Notes: generated by a model not told the origin, from the sequence alone. Positions 16,967 to 26,396 are shown, counted from the first letter of the stretch. The stretch is 64,000 nt of DNA from Streptomyces sp. TSRI0281 (GCF_001905125.1 NZ_LWLE01000001.1:586880-650879), one strand, 5' to 3'. Made by a program: numbers and translations.

Positions 16967-19473
16967 CCGGTTACCTCCCGCTCCTGGAGCGGGAGGTAAC
17001 CGTCCGCCTCCTGCGTGCCGTTCCGTGCGGTCGGCCCGGGGGTGAGGCCGAGCAGCAGGCGCAGCACCGGAGCCACGGCGTCCGCCCTGGCTCCGTCGAG
17101 GCCGGGGCCGAAGCCGGGCGCGGCCGGGTCCGTGGCGCTGTGGTGCGGTCCTTCGGGGGCCGGTCCGCGGCGGACCAGCTCGCCCAGGGTGCGCCGTACA
17201 CCCGGTTCGTACGCGGAGAACGTACGGCGCAGCAGCGGCAGCACATCGGTGAAGGTGTCCGCGGGGACACCGGTGAGCCATGTGTCGACCAGGCCGAGCA
17301 GCCGCTCGTCGTGGACGAGCAGCATGCCGCCGCCCGACGCTCCGCCGACGAAGCCCTCGATCCAGGCCGCGGCGTCGGGCGGCGGGGTGCCGGGCGAGAG
17401 CACGAGGCCCATGAGCCGCGCCGCGTCGTCCTCGGCCAGCCGCCCCTCGTCGAGCAGCAGGCGGGCGGCACGGCCGCGGATGACCCCGGCGACGGTGTCC
17501 CTGTCGGCCAGCTTGCGCAGGACGGCGGCCCAGCGCTCCCGCAGGCCCTCGGCGGGTACGGCTCCGGCGAGCAGGCCGATCGCGGTGTGCACACCGTCCA
17601 CCTGGCGGCGCAGCGCGTCGGCGCCGTCCGCGTCGAGTCCGGTACAGGCGGAGGGCAGACCGACGCAGATCCGCTCGGCGAGCCCGGCGGCGACCTCGCC
17701 GAGCGCGGCCGTGTCCGTGGAACGTACGTCCCCGTACCGCAGGGAACGGGCCAGAGCGGGCAGCGCCTCGGCGAGGTGGCCGACGTCCGCGTCGAGTGCG
17801 GCACGGTCGGCGAGCGCCTTCATCACGACGGGCAGCGCCTCGGTCAGCTCGGCCAGCAGGCAGTGCTCGGCGAGGGCGGTCACCTCGGACAGCGCGGTGG
17901 CCGACACGGCTTCCGACTCGGCCTTCGCCGTGGCCGCGGAGAGCACGGTGGTGCCCCACACTCCGGCTTCGGCGATCCGTACATGCAGCTCGGGCTCCCA
18001 GCTCAGCCGCCAGCTCTCCCGGAACGTGCCCGTGCTCCCCCGGCCGGTGGCGGGCTCCCCCCATCCGACGGCGAGGAGCCGGAGCCGGTGCAGCAGTCTG
18101 CTGCGTGCGGCGTCCGTGTCCTTGCGGAGGTCGAGCTCCAACTCCCGCTCCGGCGCCTCCGGTTTGAGCCGCAGCGTGCGCTGCTGCCGGGCCAGGTCGC
18201 GTTGCAGCGGGACGGCGGGGGCGCTGTCCGGGACCTCGCCGAGGGTCTCGCCGACGACGAGCCGGTCCCGCACGAGGGCGAGCGGCACGTCGGAGCCCTC
18301 GCACATCACGGCCCGTACGGCGTCGGTGGTCTCGCCGAGCCCGGCGAGCGGCCGGCCCCGCATGGCGGCGAGCGTCTCGGCGAGCCGGACGGCCTCGATG
18401 ACATGGGCGGTCGAGACGAACCTGTCCTCGTCGCGGAGCAGCCCGGCGACCTTGGTCATCCACCGCTCGATCGGCCGGTCGGTGGCGCCGAAGAGGTGGC
18501 CGTACCAGCCGGGTGAGTCGATCCCGGCACCGTATCCGCTGTGCCGGGCGAGCCTGCGGTGGGTCCATGGCACCCAGGTCAGTTCGGTCCTGACCTTCGG
18601 GAGCCCCTTGAGCAGGGCCTTGTCAGCGGCGAGGGTGGTCCTGGCGGCGAGTGCGGGGACGTGCCAGGCGCCGCAGACGACGGCGATGTCGTCCCCGAAC
18701 TCCTTGCGCGCGGTGCGCAGCCGGATCCTCATGTACGCCTCCCGGACGGCATCGCGGGGATGCCCGCCGTCCCCGTACACCTCGCGCAGCGCGGTCATGG
18801 CCTCGGCGAGTGCGGCGAACGGGGCGCGCGGGTCGCCCGCCGTGCCGTCGGGAGCACGGTGCTCGACGACGTCCTCCCACCAGCGCTCGGGGTCCTCGTA
18901 ACCGGCGGTCCCGGCGAGGACGCCGATCGGGTCGACGGCGGGCGGGAACGGCATCCGGCTGTACGCCGCGCGGTTGCCGTCCCCGGTGTCCTCGGTGTCC
19001 TCGCCGTTCCGGTTGTCCGCCGCACCGTCGCCTTCCCCGGCGCCCTCGCCGTCCCGTTCCCCGGCGCCCTCTCCGTCCCGGTCTTCCGGGTCTCCCCCCG
19101 CAGCGGGGTCGCGAGGGCCGTCCGGGGTCTCCTTCAGCGCCAGTGAGTGCGCCGCGGGCAGGTCGACGAAGCGCACCGGGACGTCGTTGGCCAGCGCCCA
19201 GCGGATCGCCACCCACTCGGGCGAGAACTCCGCCAGCGGCCAGAAAGCCGCTCGGCCCGGGTCGTCCACGGCGTGCGCCAGCAGCGCGACGGGCGGCCGC
19301 ATCTGCGGATCGGCGGCGAGCGGGAGCAGGGCGTCCCCCTCCGGCGGCCCCTCGACGAGCACCGCACCCGGCCGGACGGCCTCCAGGGCGGCGAGGACCG
19401 CACGGGCCGATCCGGGGCCGTGGTGACGCACCCCCAGCAGCAGCGGCCCGGTGGCCGCGGTGCGCCCGGTCAT
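16963..19473 (-). CDS. DUF5682 family protein
   Basis: 836 residues. The head LLLGVRHHGPGSARAVLAAL followed by AVLVEGPPEGDALLPL resembles the start of TraB/EreA-like folds, where a G-x-x-H motif and an acidic motif bind metal; that resemblance is my inference. Later segments include VRFVDLPAAHSLAL, DDIAVVCGAWHVPAL and LTWVPWTHRRLARHSGYGAG. The C-terminal half is helical and repeat-like. An Asp/Glu/Gly insert (EGAGERDGEGAGEGDG) lies at about 130-155. ATG 19473 overlaps the MoxR stop by 4 nt. The long frame upstream is out of frame with MoxR and is not coding. Biochemical function unknown. Confidence 0.88.
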   Translation of the reverse strand: MTGRTAATGPLLLGVRHHGPGSARAVLAALEAVRPGAVLVEGPPEGDALLPLAADPQMRPPVALLAHAVDDPGRAAFWPLAEFSPEWVAIRWALANDVPVRFVDLPAAHSLALKETPDGPRDPAAGGDPEDRDGEGAGERDGEGAGEGDGAADNRNGEDTEDTGDGNRAAYSRMPFPPAVDPIGVLAGTAGYEDPERWWEDVVEHRAPDGTAGDPRAPFAALAEAMTALREVYGDGGHPRDAVREAYMRIRLRTARKEFGDDIAVVCGAWHVPALAARTTLAADKALLKGLPKVRTELTWVPWTHRRLARHSGYGAGIDSPGWYGHLFGATDRPIERWMTKVAGLLRDEDRFVSTAHVIEAVRLAETLAAMRGRPLAGLGETTDAVRAVMCEGSDVPLALVRDRLVVGETLGEVPDSAPAVPLQRDLARQQRTLRLKPEAPERELELDLRKDTDAARSRLLHRLRLLAVGWGEPATGRGSTGTFRESWRLSWEPELHVRIAEAGVWGTTVLSAATAKAESEAVSATALSEVTALAEHCLLAELTEALPVVMKALADRAALDADVGHLAEALPALARSLRYGDVRSTDTAALGEVAAGLAERICVGLPSACTGLDADGADALRRQVDGVHTAIGLLAGAVPAEGLRERWAAVLRKLADRDTVAGVIRGRAARLLLDEGRLAEDDAARLMGLVLSPGTPPPDAAAWIEGFVGGASGGGMLLVHDERLLGLVDTWLTGVPADTFTDVLPLLRRTFSAYEPGVRRTLGELVRRGPAPEGPHHSATDPAAPGFGPGLDGARADAVAPVLRLLLGLTPGPTARNGTQEADGYLPLQEREVTG

Positions 19474-20642
19474 CCGGAGACCTCGCGGCAGGCGCGGTAG
19501 AAGTCCTTCCAGCCGTCCCGCTCGCGGACCACGGTCTCCAGATACTCCTGCCAGACCACCCGGTCCGCCGCCGGGTCCCGGACCACGGCACCGAGGATTC
19601 CGGCCGCGACGTCGGCGGGCCGCAGGATGCCGTCGCCGAAGTGGGCGGCGAGGGCGAGTCCGTTGGTGACGACGGAGATCGCCTCGGCCGTGGAGAGCGT
19701 CCCGGACGGGGACTTGACCTTGGTGCGCCCGTCGGTGGTGACGCCGTCGCGCAGCTCCCGGAAGACGGTCACCACCCGCCGGATCTCGGCCATGCCCTCG
19801 GGGGCGGCGGGCAGGTCGAGCGAACGGCCGATCTGGTCGACACGCCGGGACACGATGTCCACCTCGGCCTCGGGTGTCCCGGGCAGCGGCAGGACCACGG
19901 TGTTGAACCGGCGGCGCAGCGCGCTGGAGAGTTCGTTGACTCCGCGGTCCCGGTCGTTCGCCGTGGCGATGAGGTTGAACCCGCGGACGGCCTGGACCTC
20001 CTGGCCCAGCTCGGGCACGGGGAGGGTCTTCTCCGACAGGATCGTGATGAGCGCGTCCTGCACATCGGCCGGAATGCGGGTCAGTTCCTCGACCCTGGCG
20101 GTCATGCCTTCGGACATGGCGCGCATGAGCGGGCTGGGGACCAGTGCTTCCCGGCTGGGTCCGTGGGCGAGCAGCCGCGCGTAGTTCCACCCGTAGCGGA
20201 CGGCTTCCTCCGGGGTCCCGGCGGTGCCCTGGACGAGCAGGGTCGAGTCGCCGCTGACGGCGGCGGCGAGGTGTTCGGACACCCAGGTCTTGGCGGTGCC
20301 GGGGACACCGAGGAGCAACAGGGCCCGGTCGGTGGCGAGTGTGGTCACGGCGACTTCGACGAGGCGGCGCGGGCCGACGTACTTGGGTGTGATCACCGTC
20401 CCGTCGGGGAGCGTCCCGCCCAGCAGATAGGTGGCGACGGCCCATGGCGAGAGGCGCCAGCGGACAGGTCTCGGCCGGTCGTCGGCGGCGGCGAGCGCCT
20501 TGAGTTCACCGGCGAAGGCGTCCTCGGCGTGCGGCCGCAGGACCTCGGGGCGGGCCCCTGTCCCGGCCGCCTCGACGGCGGCGGCAGCGGCTGTTCCGGC
20601 TCCGGCGGTCGCGGTGGCCGCGGTGGTTTCGGGCACGGTCAT
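19470..20642 (-). CDS. MoxR-type AAA+ ATPase
   Basis: 390 residues. An Ala-rich head, then Walker A at 112-119 (GVPGTAKT, the MoxR form), a Walker B-like EE before LTRIPADVQDALITIL, sensor 1 (FNLIATANDRDRGVNELS) and the arginine-finger region SSALRRRFNTVVLPL. MoxR ATPases are chaperone-like remodellers that usually work with a vWA protein on a dedicated target. ATG 20642 follows GGAGGGGGATCC; the frame extends 20 codons upstream without a site. First gene of the MoxR-DUF5682-vWA operon. Confidence 0.93.
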   Translation of the reverse strand: MTVPETTAATATAGAGTAAAAAVEAAGTGARPEVLRPHAEDAFAGELKALAAADDRPRPVRWRLSPWAVATYLLGGTLPDGTVITPKYVGPRRLVEVAVTTLATDRALLLLGVPGTAKTWVSEHLAAAVSGDSTLLVQGTAGTPEEAVRYGWNYARLLAHGPSREALVPSPLMRAMSEGMTARVEELTRIPADVQDALITILSEKTLPVPELGQEVQAVRGFNLIATANDRDRGVNELSSALRRRFNTVVLPLPGTPEAEVDIVSRRVDQIGRSLDLPAAPEGMAEIRRVVTVFRELRDGVTTDGRTKVKSPSGTLSTAEAISVVTNGLALAAHFGDGILRPADVAAGILGAVVRDPAADRVVWQEYLETVVRERDGWKDFYRACREVSG

Positions 20643-20701
20643 GGATCCCCCTCCAGATCGTTCGACCTGATGTGGTTCCACCGTGCACCATGCCACTGAC
20701 A

Positions 20702-20730
20702 ATCGGCCCCGACCGCTGGTCAGGGCCGAT
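20702..20730 (-). terminator. hairpin terminator after the MmpS-like lipoprotein gene
   Basis: ATCGGCCC/GGGCCGAT plus GACC/GGTC with one mismatch, starting 22 nt beyond the lipoprotein stop codon and upstream of the MoxR start. Confidence 0.65.
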
Positions 20731-20751
20731 GTGGCGGCAGTTGGGGAAGGG

Positions 20752-21207
20752 TCAGCCGACGATCGGCGAGACGGCGACGCACCCGCCGGCCGCGACCATG
20801 CCCTCGCCCTTGCTCTCCTTGATGACCTTGCCCTCGTACGTGATGGTGCAGGCGATGTCGGCGCCGCCCGCGTCCAGCGCCATCGGCATGACGGCGGGCG
20901 GCATGATGCCGGTCAGCGTCACGGTCTTCTTCCACGGCAGCGTGGGCGACTTGACCGTTTCGAGCTTCGGGTCCATGGCGTCGCCGGAGCCGCCGTGGAA
21001 CTGGATCTCGTCGACGCCCGTGCCGGTGACCTCGTACGTGACCTCGTACTTCTCGTTCACCGTCTTGTCGACAGCCTTGTCGACGGCCTTGTCGACCGAC
21101 TCGGAGGAGCAGGCGCCGAGGCCGAACACGAGACCGGTCACCGCGACGGCGCAGAACGCCGTACGGACGGAACGGGACGTGCGGGTGGTGCGGGTGGTGC
21201 GGTTCAT
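20752..21207 (-). CDS. MmpS-like secreted lipoprotein
   Basis: 151 residues. Lipoprotein signal with lipobox (AVAVTGLVFGLGAC, then SS), so probably membrane-anchored outside the cell. A VDKAVDKAVDKTV spacer follows. The mature domain (YEVTYEVTGTG, SPTLPWKKTVTLTG, IACTITYEGKVI, GGCVAVSP) resembles MmpS-type accessory proteins, with two Cys likely disulfide-bonded. ATG 21207 follows GGGGGGATCCCAG. It has its own terminator and precedes the MoxR gene on the same strand, so it is probably independent of that operon. Role unknown. Confidence 0.8.
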   Translation of the reverse strand: MNRTTRTTRTSRSVRTAFCAVAVTGLVFGLGACSSESVDKAVDKAVDKTVNEKYEVTYEVTGTGVDEIQFHGGSGDAMDPKLETVKSPTLPWKKTVTLTGIMPPAVMPMALDAGGADIACTITYEGKVIKESKGEGMVAAGGCVAVSPIVG

Positions 21208-21346
21208 CTGGGATCCCCCCTGGATCGAACTCCGAATGCCGGAGCTCGCAGAGAAACGCAAAGGAAAGGCAAAGTCAAATCCTGGCCGTACCGGCTGGAT
21301 CGCAGGTCACAGCCGATTGTCAGTGGGGCGTCCTACCGTCGTTCCC

Positions 21347-22747
21347 ATGCTGCTATCTCACGGGGGAGAACCCTCGCGCGCCGCCGGTCCGGCGGCGCGC
21401 TGGACGGTGGAGCAGGTACTGGCCCTGGCTCCTGACGACGCGTCACGAAAGGCCGGGAGCAGGCTCGGTTCGGCGGACCGGTGGTCCGACGCGGGACTCG
21501 ACGGCTCGGGCGCGGTGTGGGGGCTGTGCAGGGGAAGCGGAAGCACGCCGTACCGGACGGTGGTGGACACCACAGGACCGGCGTACACGTGCAGTTGTCC
21601 GAGCCGGAAGTTCCCGTGCAAGCACGCGCTGGGGCTGCTTCTGCTCTGGGCGGGCGGCACCCCGCCGCTCCGGAGCGGCGAAGTCGCGGGCTGGGCCGGT
21701 GAATGGCTGGAAGGCCGTCGCGGGCGTGCCGCCGGGCAGGAGTCGTCGACGGAGGCGACGGGGGCGGCGGGCCCGGCCGACCGGGAGGCCGCCAGGAAGC
21801 GCGCGGAGCGGCGGGCCGAGCGGATCACCGGGGGCGCCCAGGAGCTGGAGCAGCGCCTCACCGACCTGCTGCGGGGCGGGCTCGCGGCGGCCGATCAGGC
21901 GGGGTACGGGCTGTGGGAGGAGACCGCGGCCCGCATGGTCGACGCCCAGGCGCCGGGACTGGCGGCCCGGGTGCGGGAATTGGGGGCGATACCCGCCTCC
22001 GGTCCGGGCTGGCCGGTGCGGCTGCTGGAGGAGTGCGCGCTGCTCCATCTGCTGGACACGGCCTGGCTGGGCCTGGACCGGCTGCCGGAGCCCCTGGCCG
22101 CGACCGTGCGGACGAGAGTGGGACTGACCTCGCCCGCCGAAGGGCCCCCGGTCCGCGACCACTGGCTGGTCCTCGCCCAGTACGACACCCCGGACGGCAA
22201 GATCGTCACCCGCCGGATCTGGCTGTACGGAAGGGAGTCGGGCCGCACCGCGCTGGTGCTCTCCTTCGGAGCCGCGGGGCGCTCGCCCGGTCAGGCACTG
22301 CCGGTGGGCGTCACGCTGGACGCGGAGCTCACGCCGTATCCGGGTGCCGGGCAGCAGAGGGCCGAGCTGGGCCGGCAGTTCGGTACGCCCGCACCCGGGG
22401 GGATGCCTCCGCCGGGGGCCGGTACGGCCGCCGCGCTCGCCGCGTACGGGGACGCCCTTCGGGACGATCCGTGGCTCGACGCCCGGCCGGTCACCCTGTG
22501 CGAGGTCATACCCGTGCCCTCCGGAGACGGGTGGCAACTGGCCGACGCCCACACCGAGTCCGCCGTGCCGGTGGCCCCGGCGGCGCTCTCCCGGCCGGGC
22601 CTGTGGAAGCTCGTCGCGCTCTCCGGCGGCGGCCCCGTCAGCGTCTTCGGCGAGATCGGCCATCGCGGCTTCGACCCGTTCGCGGCCTGGAGCGCGGGCC
22701 CCGGCGGCGAGGGGGCGGGGTCCGGCGAGACCGTGCCGCTCGTCTGA
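21347..22747 (+). CDS. SWIM zinc-finger family protein
   Basis: 466 residues. A SWIM finger lies near the N-terminus: Cys82, Cys84, Cys91 and His93 in YTCSCPSRKFPCKHALGLLL (CxC...CxH). SWIM fingers bind DNA or protein. The head (WTVEQVLALAPDDASRKAGSRL) is typical of the Streptomyces family. After an Ala/Arg-rich helix the remainder (LEQRLTDLLRGGLAAADQAG ... DHWLVLAQYDTPDGKIVTRR) is a family-specific domain of unknown function. ATG 21347 lacks a clear Shine-Dalgarno. Divergent from the lipoprotein and MoxR genes and followed by DUF5691, a grouping that recurs in this genus. Confidence 0.85.
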   Translation: MLLSHGGEPSRAAGPAARWTVEQVLALAPDDASRKAGSRLGSADRWSDAGLDGSGAVWGLCRGSGSTPYRTVVDTTGPAYTCSCPSRKFPCKHALGLLLLWAGGTPPLRSGEVAGWAGEWLEGRRGRAAGQESSTEATGAAGPADREAARKRAERRAERITGGAQELEQRLTDLLRGGLAAADQAGYGLWEETAARMVDAQAPGLAARVRELGAIPASGPGWPVRLLEECALLHLLDTAWLGLDRLPEPLAATVRTRVGLTSPAEGPPVRDHWLVLAQYDTPDGKIVTRRIWLYGRESGRTALVLSFGAAGRSPGQALPVGVTLDAELTPYPGAGQQRAELGRQFGTPAPGGMPPPGAGTAAALAAYGDALRDDPWLDARPVTLCEVIPVPSGDGWQLADAHTESAVPVAPAALSRPGLWKLVALSGGGPVSVFGEIGHRGFDPFAAWSAGPGGEGAGSGETVPLV

Positions 22748-22838
22748 CCCCATGGCCGCACGCCCCGGCGCGCGTTCTCGGCCCTGCGGCTCCCGACCCT
22801 GCTTGACCGCTGCGACTCCCGATCCTGGAGGGGGACCG

Positions 22839-24545
22839 ATGCCCCGTACGAATACGACCTCGTCCACGACCGCTTCCACGACGCCGCCCGACACCGCATC
22901 CGTGATGCCGTCCGCGCCCGGTGCCGAGGCGCCGCCCTCGCCCGGTGCCGCGCCCGCGGCCCCGGCGTGGGAGGAGCTCGTCACATCGGCGCTGCTGGGG
23001 ACCGACCGACGCCCCCCGGCTGCCGGGACGGCGGGCCCCTCTCCGGCGAACGCTCCGGTGGCGCTGCTGGACGCCGCCGCGCTGCACACCGTGCGGCGGC
23101 GGGCCGGTCTGCTGCCCGCACGGCCGGGCGCCCGGCCGGAGTCCGCCCCCGACGATCCGCGCCCGCCGCTTCCCGAGGCCGCCCGGCGCAGGCTCGCCCA
23201 GCTGCTCGCCGACCGTGCCGCACCGTCCGGCGGCGGGCGGCGCGGTACCGCACCCGACCTCACCGAACTCATCCCCCAGTGGCTGGCCACCGCCAATCTG
23301 CGGGGCTTCCGGGCCCCGGCCGCACTGCTCCCGCCGCTGCTGGACGCGGCACGGGCGCGTACGGATCTGCGCCCGCAGGCGCTCACCTTCGCCGGACCGC
23401 TCGGCCGGTGGCTGGCCGCCCTGAATCCCGAGTGGAAGTTCGCCCTGCGCGGTTCCTCCGGCGGCTCGGTCCGGCCCGACGCCTCGGACCCGGACGCGGT
23501 GCGCCGACTGTGGGAGGAGGGTCTGTTCGCGGAGCGGGTCGCGCTGCTGGACGCCGTACGGACGCGGGATCCGAGTGCCGCGCTCGCCCTGTTGGCCACC
23601 ACCTGGTCCACCGAGCGGGCCGAGGACCGGCTGATGTTCCTCGACTCGCTGCGGACCGGCCTGTCCGGGGCGGACGAGCCGTTCCTGGAGCAGGCGCTGT
23701 CCGACCGGAGCCGCAATGTCCGGTCGACCGCGGCCGGGCTGCTGTCCGCACTGCCCGGCTCGGCGCTGGCCGGGCGGATGGCGGCCCGCGCGGCGTCCTG
23801 CGTGAATCCCGACCGTACGGGCGGCGGTGCCCGCATAGCCGTGGAGGCACCGCACGAGTGCGACACCGGAATGCAGCGCGACGGTGTGGTGCCGGTCCCC
23901 CCGGCCGGGCGCGGGGAACGGTCCTGGTGGCTCGGCCAACTGGTGGAGGCCGCCCCGCTCACCATCTGGCTCAAGCAGTTCGGGGGACGTACGGCACAGG
24001 AGATCGTGGCCCTGCCCGTCGCCGACGACTGGGCCGGGGAGCTGCACGCCGCGTGGTGCAGGGCAGCGGTGCGGCAGCGGGACCCGAAGTGGGCCCGCGC
24101 GCTGCTCGGCTCCCCCGCGACGCCCCCGTCCAACGGTCCCGGTACGGCTTCCCTCGCCGAACGGTCCAAGCTCCTGGCCACCCTGCCCGGCGACGAACGC
24201 GCGGGCTGGGTGGCGGACTTCATAGCGGCGCACGGACTGTCCGAGGCGTTCCAGCTGCTCGGCGTGTGCGGGGTGCCGTGGGCCGGGCCGCTCGGCCGCT
24301 CGGTGGTCGACGCGCTCGACATCGCCCGGGACGCGGGGAGTTACCCATGGAGCTTCAGCGGGGTGATGGGCCTCGCCGAACGCTGCCTGGACCCGGTGGA
24401 GGCGGATCACCTGGAGGTCCTGACGACCACTCAGGACGAGCCGGAAGGGGCGTCACCGGGAGCGGGCGGCTACTGGTCGGAGGCGTTCCAGCGGCTGGTC
24501 TCCACCCTGCGGCTGCGCGCGGCGATGGACGCCGAACTGGCTTGA
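22839..24545 (+). CDS. DUF5691 family protein
   Basis: 568 residues. The start MPRTNTTSSTTAS is low complexity; the conserved part begins WEELVTSALLGTDRRPP. The protein is mostly helical with pairs resembling HEAT/ARM repeats (DEPFLEQALSDRSRNVRSTA, AAGLLSALPGSALAGRMAAR), so a scaffold role is plausible. Other conserved stretches are WWLGQLVEAAPLTIWLKQF and WSFSGVMGLAERCLDPVEA. ATG 22839 follows GGAGGGGGACCG. It follows the SWIM gene by 91 nt on the same strand. Unknown function, but consistently linked to the SWIM/MoxR/vWA genes. Confidence 0.87.
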   Translation: MPRTNTTSSTTASTTPPDTASVMPSAPGAEAPPSPGAAPAAPAWEELVTSALLGTDRRPPAAGTAGPSPANAPVALLDAAALHTVRRRAGLLPARPGARPESAPDDPRPPLPEAARRRLAQLLADRAAPSGGGRRGTAPDLTELIPQWLATANLRGFRAPAALLPPLLDAARARTDLRPQALTFAGPLGRWLAALNPEWKFALRGSSGGSVRPDASDPDAVRRLWEEGLFAERVALLDAVRTRDPSAALALLATTWSTERAEDRLMFLDSLRTGLSGADEPFLEQALSDRSRNVRSTAAGLLSALPGSALAGRMAARAASCVNPDRTGGGARIAVEAPHECDTGMQRDGVVPVPPAGRGERSWWLGQLVEAAPLTIWLKQFGGRTAQEIVALPVADDWAGELHAAWCRAAVRQRDPKWARALLGSPATPPSNGPGTASLAERSKLLATLPGDERAGWVADFIAAHGLSEAFQLLGVCGVPWAGPLGRSVVDALDIARDAGSYPWSFSGVMGLAERCLDPVEADHLEVLTTTQDEPEGASPGAGGYWSEAFQRLVSTLRLRAAMDAELA

Positions 24546-24567
24546 GGGGCCAGCCCGGCCGACCGGT

Positions 24568-24981
24568 TCAGGCTTCCGCGGGCTGACGGACGTTGGCGTT
24601 CACCCAGGTGACGATCGAGGCCGTCGTCGCTCCGGGGGTGAAGATCTCCGCGACGCCCTTCTCCTTGAGCGGTGCGATGTCCGCCTCGGGAATGATGCCG
24701 CCGCCGAACACCTTGATGTCCTCCGCCTCGCGCTCCTTCAGCAGTTCGATCACCTTCGCGAAGAGCGTGTTGTGCGCCCCGGAGAGGATCGAGAGACCGA
24801 TGGCGTCGGCGTCCTCCTGGATCGCCGTGTCCACGATCTGCTCGGGCGTCTGGTGGAGCCCGGTATAGATGACCTCCATACCGGCGTCCCGCAGCGCCCG
24901 CGCGATCACCTTGGCTCCACGGTCGTGGCCGTCGAGCCCCGGCTTGGCGACCACCACACGAATCGGACCGGTCACACCCAT
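24568..24981 (-). CDS. icmB: cobalamin-binding small subunit of an acyl-CoA mutase (IcmB-like)
   Basis: 137 residues, the size of the isobutyryl-CoA mutase small subunit. The B12-binding DxHxxG motif is Asp17, His19, Gly22 in [18 protein letters not shown]. The downstream [12 protein letters not shown] and [20 protein letters not shown] motifs shape the dimethylbenzimidazole pocket. It would pair with a large catalytic subunit not encoded here, carrying out radical isomerisation of isobutyryl- and n-butyryl-CoA. ATG 24981 follows GGAGGCAGTG. Convergent with DUF5691, 22 nt apart. A stand-alone B12 subunit for another mutase cannot be excluded. Confidence 0.85.
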   Translation of the reverse strand: MGVTGPIRVVVAKPGLDGHDRGAKVIARALRDAGMEVIYTGLHQTPEQIVDTAIQEDADAIGLSILSGAHNTLFAKVIELLKEREAEDIKVFGGGIIPEADIAPLKEKGVAEIFTPGATTASIVTWVNANVRQPAEA

Positions 24982-25326
24982 CACTGCCTCCACATGGTCT
25001 CCCGTGCCTGAAGGGCCGGGGATGTGAACGAACGTTATCCACAGCATCCCGCAAGCCGCCGTTTCGCGGTGGACGGGGAGGGGGAAATCACATGTGGGAC
25101 ATGTTCGCCGGGCGTCGTTCCCCGCACCACTCGGCACACCCGCCGCGCGAGGACGGACGCCAGGGGAGCTGCTACGAGGTCGCCGCACCACCGTGCCGCC
25201 AGCCGCACGGCACGGTGGTACGGCTCACCGGTATCCGCTCCGTCGGACACTGGTGCCTCCGACACCCCATGAGGGCATACGGAGAGTCGCAGCCGCCTCC
25301 CCGCGTGCCGGTACAGGAGGTCGGCG
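24982..25326. other. intergenic region between icmB and the hydrolase gene
   Basis: A 345-bp divergent gap. It contains a DnaA-box sequence (separate entry) and presumably two promoters. I see no gene. Confidence 0.6.
25035..25043 (+). promoter_or_regulatory. DnaA-box match upstream of icmB
   Basis: TTATCCACA, a perfect canonical DnaA box, 54-62 bp upstream of the icmB start. A lone 9-mer, so chance is possible. Confidence 0.3.
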
Positions 25327-26229
25327 ATGAAGGTCCTCCCTCTTTCCCTCCCGCTGTCGCGCCTTTCCCTCCCGCCGGCGCGCCGCCCGGTCCCCCACCG
25401 CCCCCGGCTGTCGTCCGCGCTGCTCGGCGCCACCGCACTGGAGCTCGCGATCCTCGCCGGGCATCTGCTCATCTACCCGCTCGGCCTCACCCAGGAGCGC
25501 CACAGCCCTGTTCCGACACCCGGCACCGCCCCACCGCAAGGGATCGACCCGGATGCCCCGCCGACCGGCACCACCGCCCTGCCCGCCGGTCCGGCCCGGC
25601 CACCCGTCGTCCTGCTGCACGGGCTCATCGACAACCGCTCCGTCTTCGTCCTGCTGCGCCGCTCCCTCTCCCGGCACGGCCGGCGCCACCTGGAGTCCCT
25701 CAACTATTCGCCGCTGACCCGCGACATCCGCACGGCGGCCGAACTGCTCGGACGCCACATCGAGGAGATCTGCGCCCGCACCGGGCACCGTGAGGTCGAC
25801 ATCGTCGGGCACAGCCTCGGCGGACTGATCGCCCGGTATTACGTGCAGCGGCTGGGCGGTGACCACCGGGTGCGCACGCTGATCACGCTCGGCACACCGC
25901 ACGGCGGCACCGCCGTCGCCCCGGCGGCGAGCGCCCACCCCATCGTGCGCCAGATGCGCGGCGGCTCCTCCGTGATCGAGGAGCTGCGCAGACCGGCCCC
26001 CGGTTGCCGGACGCGGTTCGTGAGTTTCTGGAGCGAGCTGGACCGGATGATGGTCCCGGTCGGGACGGCCCGTATCGACCATCCCGACCTCGACGCGCAG
26101 AACGTGCGCGTCAGCGGCATCGGCCACCTCGCCCTGACCGTGCATCCCGCGGTCGCCGCCGCCATCCGTGCCGCCCTCGATGCGCAGGCACCCCCGGCCC
26201 CCTCCTCCGGAACGGCGTCGGTGGCCTGA
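25327..26229 (+). CDS. alpha/beta-hydrolase, lipase-like, membrane-anchored
   Basis: 300 residues. A basic head and one hydrophobic helix (ALLGATALELAILAGHLLIY) act as signal or membrane anchor. The alpha/beta-hydrolase fold follows, with oxyanion-hole VVLLHGLIDNR, nucleophile elbow GHSLGG (Ser in VDIVGHSLGGLIARYY), TLGTPHGGT, an Asp-containing FVSFWSELDRMMVP and the late His of ISGIGHLAL-type sequence (here VSGIGHLALTVH). The catalytic triad therefore looks complete, as in triacylglycerol lipases or PGAP1-like esterases. ATG 25327 follows AGGAGGTCGGCG. Substrate not predictable. Confidence 0.88.
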   Translation: MKVLPLSLPLSRLSLPPARRPVPHRPRLSSALLGATALELAILAGHLLIYPLGLTQERHSPVPTPGTAPPQGIDPDAPPTGTTALPAGPARPPVVLLHGLIDNRSVFVLLRRSLSRHGRRHLESLNYSPLTRDIRTAAELLGRHIEEICARTGHREVDIVGHSLGGLIARYYVQRLGGDHRVRTLITLGTPHGGTAVAPAASAHPIVRQMRGGSSVIEELRRPAPGCRTRFVSFWSELDRMMVPVGTARIDHPDLDAQNVRVSGIGHLALTVHPAVAAAIRAALDAQAPPAPSSGTASVA

Positions 26230-26366
26230 GCGGCCCGAGTGGCTTGACGGGGCAATGCCCCGCCCACAAATAGAACGCGTTTCGAACAAATCGCCAAGGC
26301 TGCGTCAGCACTCCACCGAAAGGCGGCCGATTGCCCGTTTCCTGAGGGCCCAAAACCTGCCGAAGA

Positions 26367-26396
26367 TTGTCGTCGTCACGTACTGCCGGGTACAGT
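26367..26396 (+). promoter_or_regulatory. putative promoter of the M23 peptidase gene
   Basis: TTGTCG (26367-26372), an 18-nt spacer and TACAGT (26391-26396), giving a leader of about 70 nt. Sequence match only. Confidence 0.45.

Noticed and set aside
16963..20445. Very long frames extending the DUF5682 and vWA genes upstream
   Set aside because: The extensions read through the upstream gene in another frame and are Arg/Pro/Ala-rich. The true starts overlap the preceding stops by ATGA.
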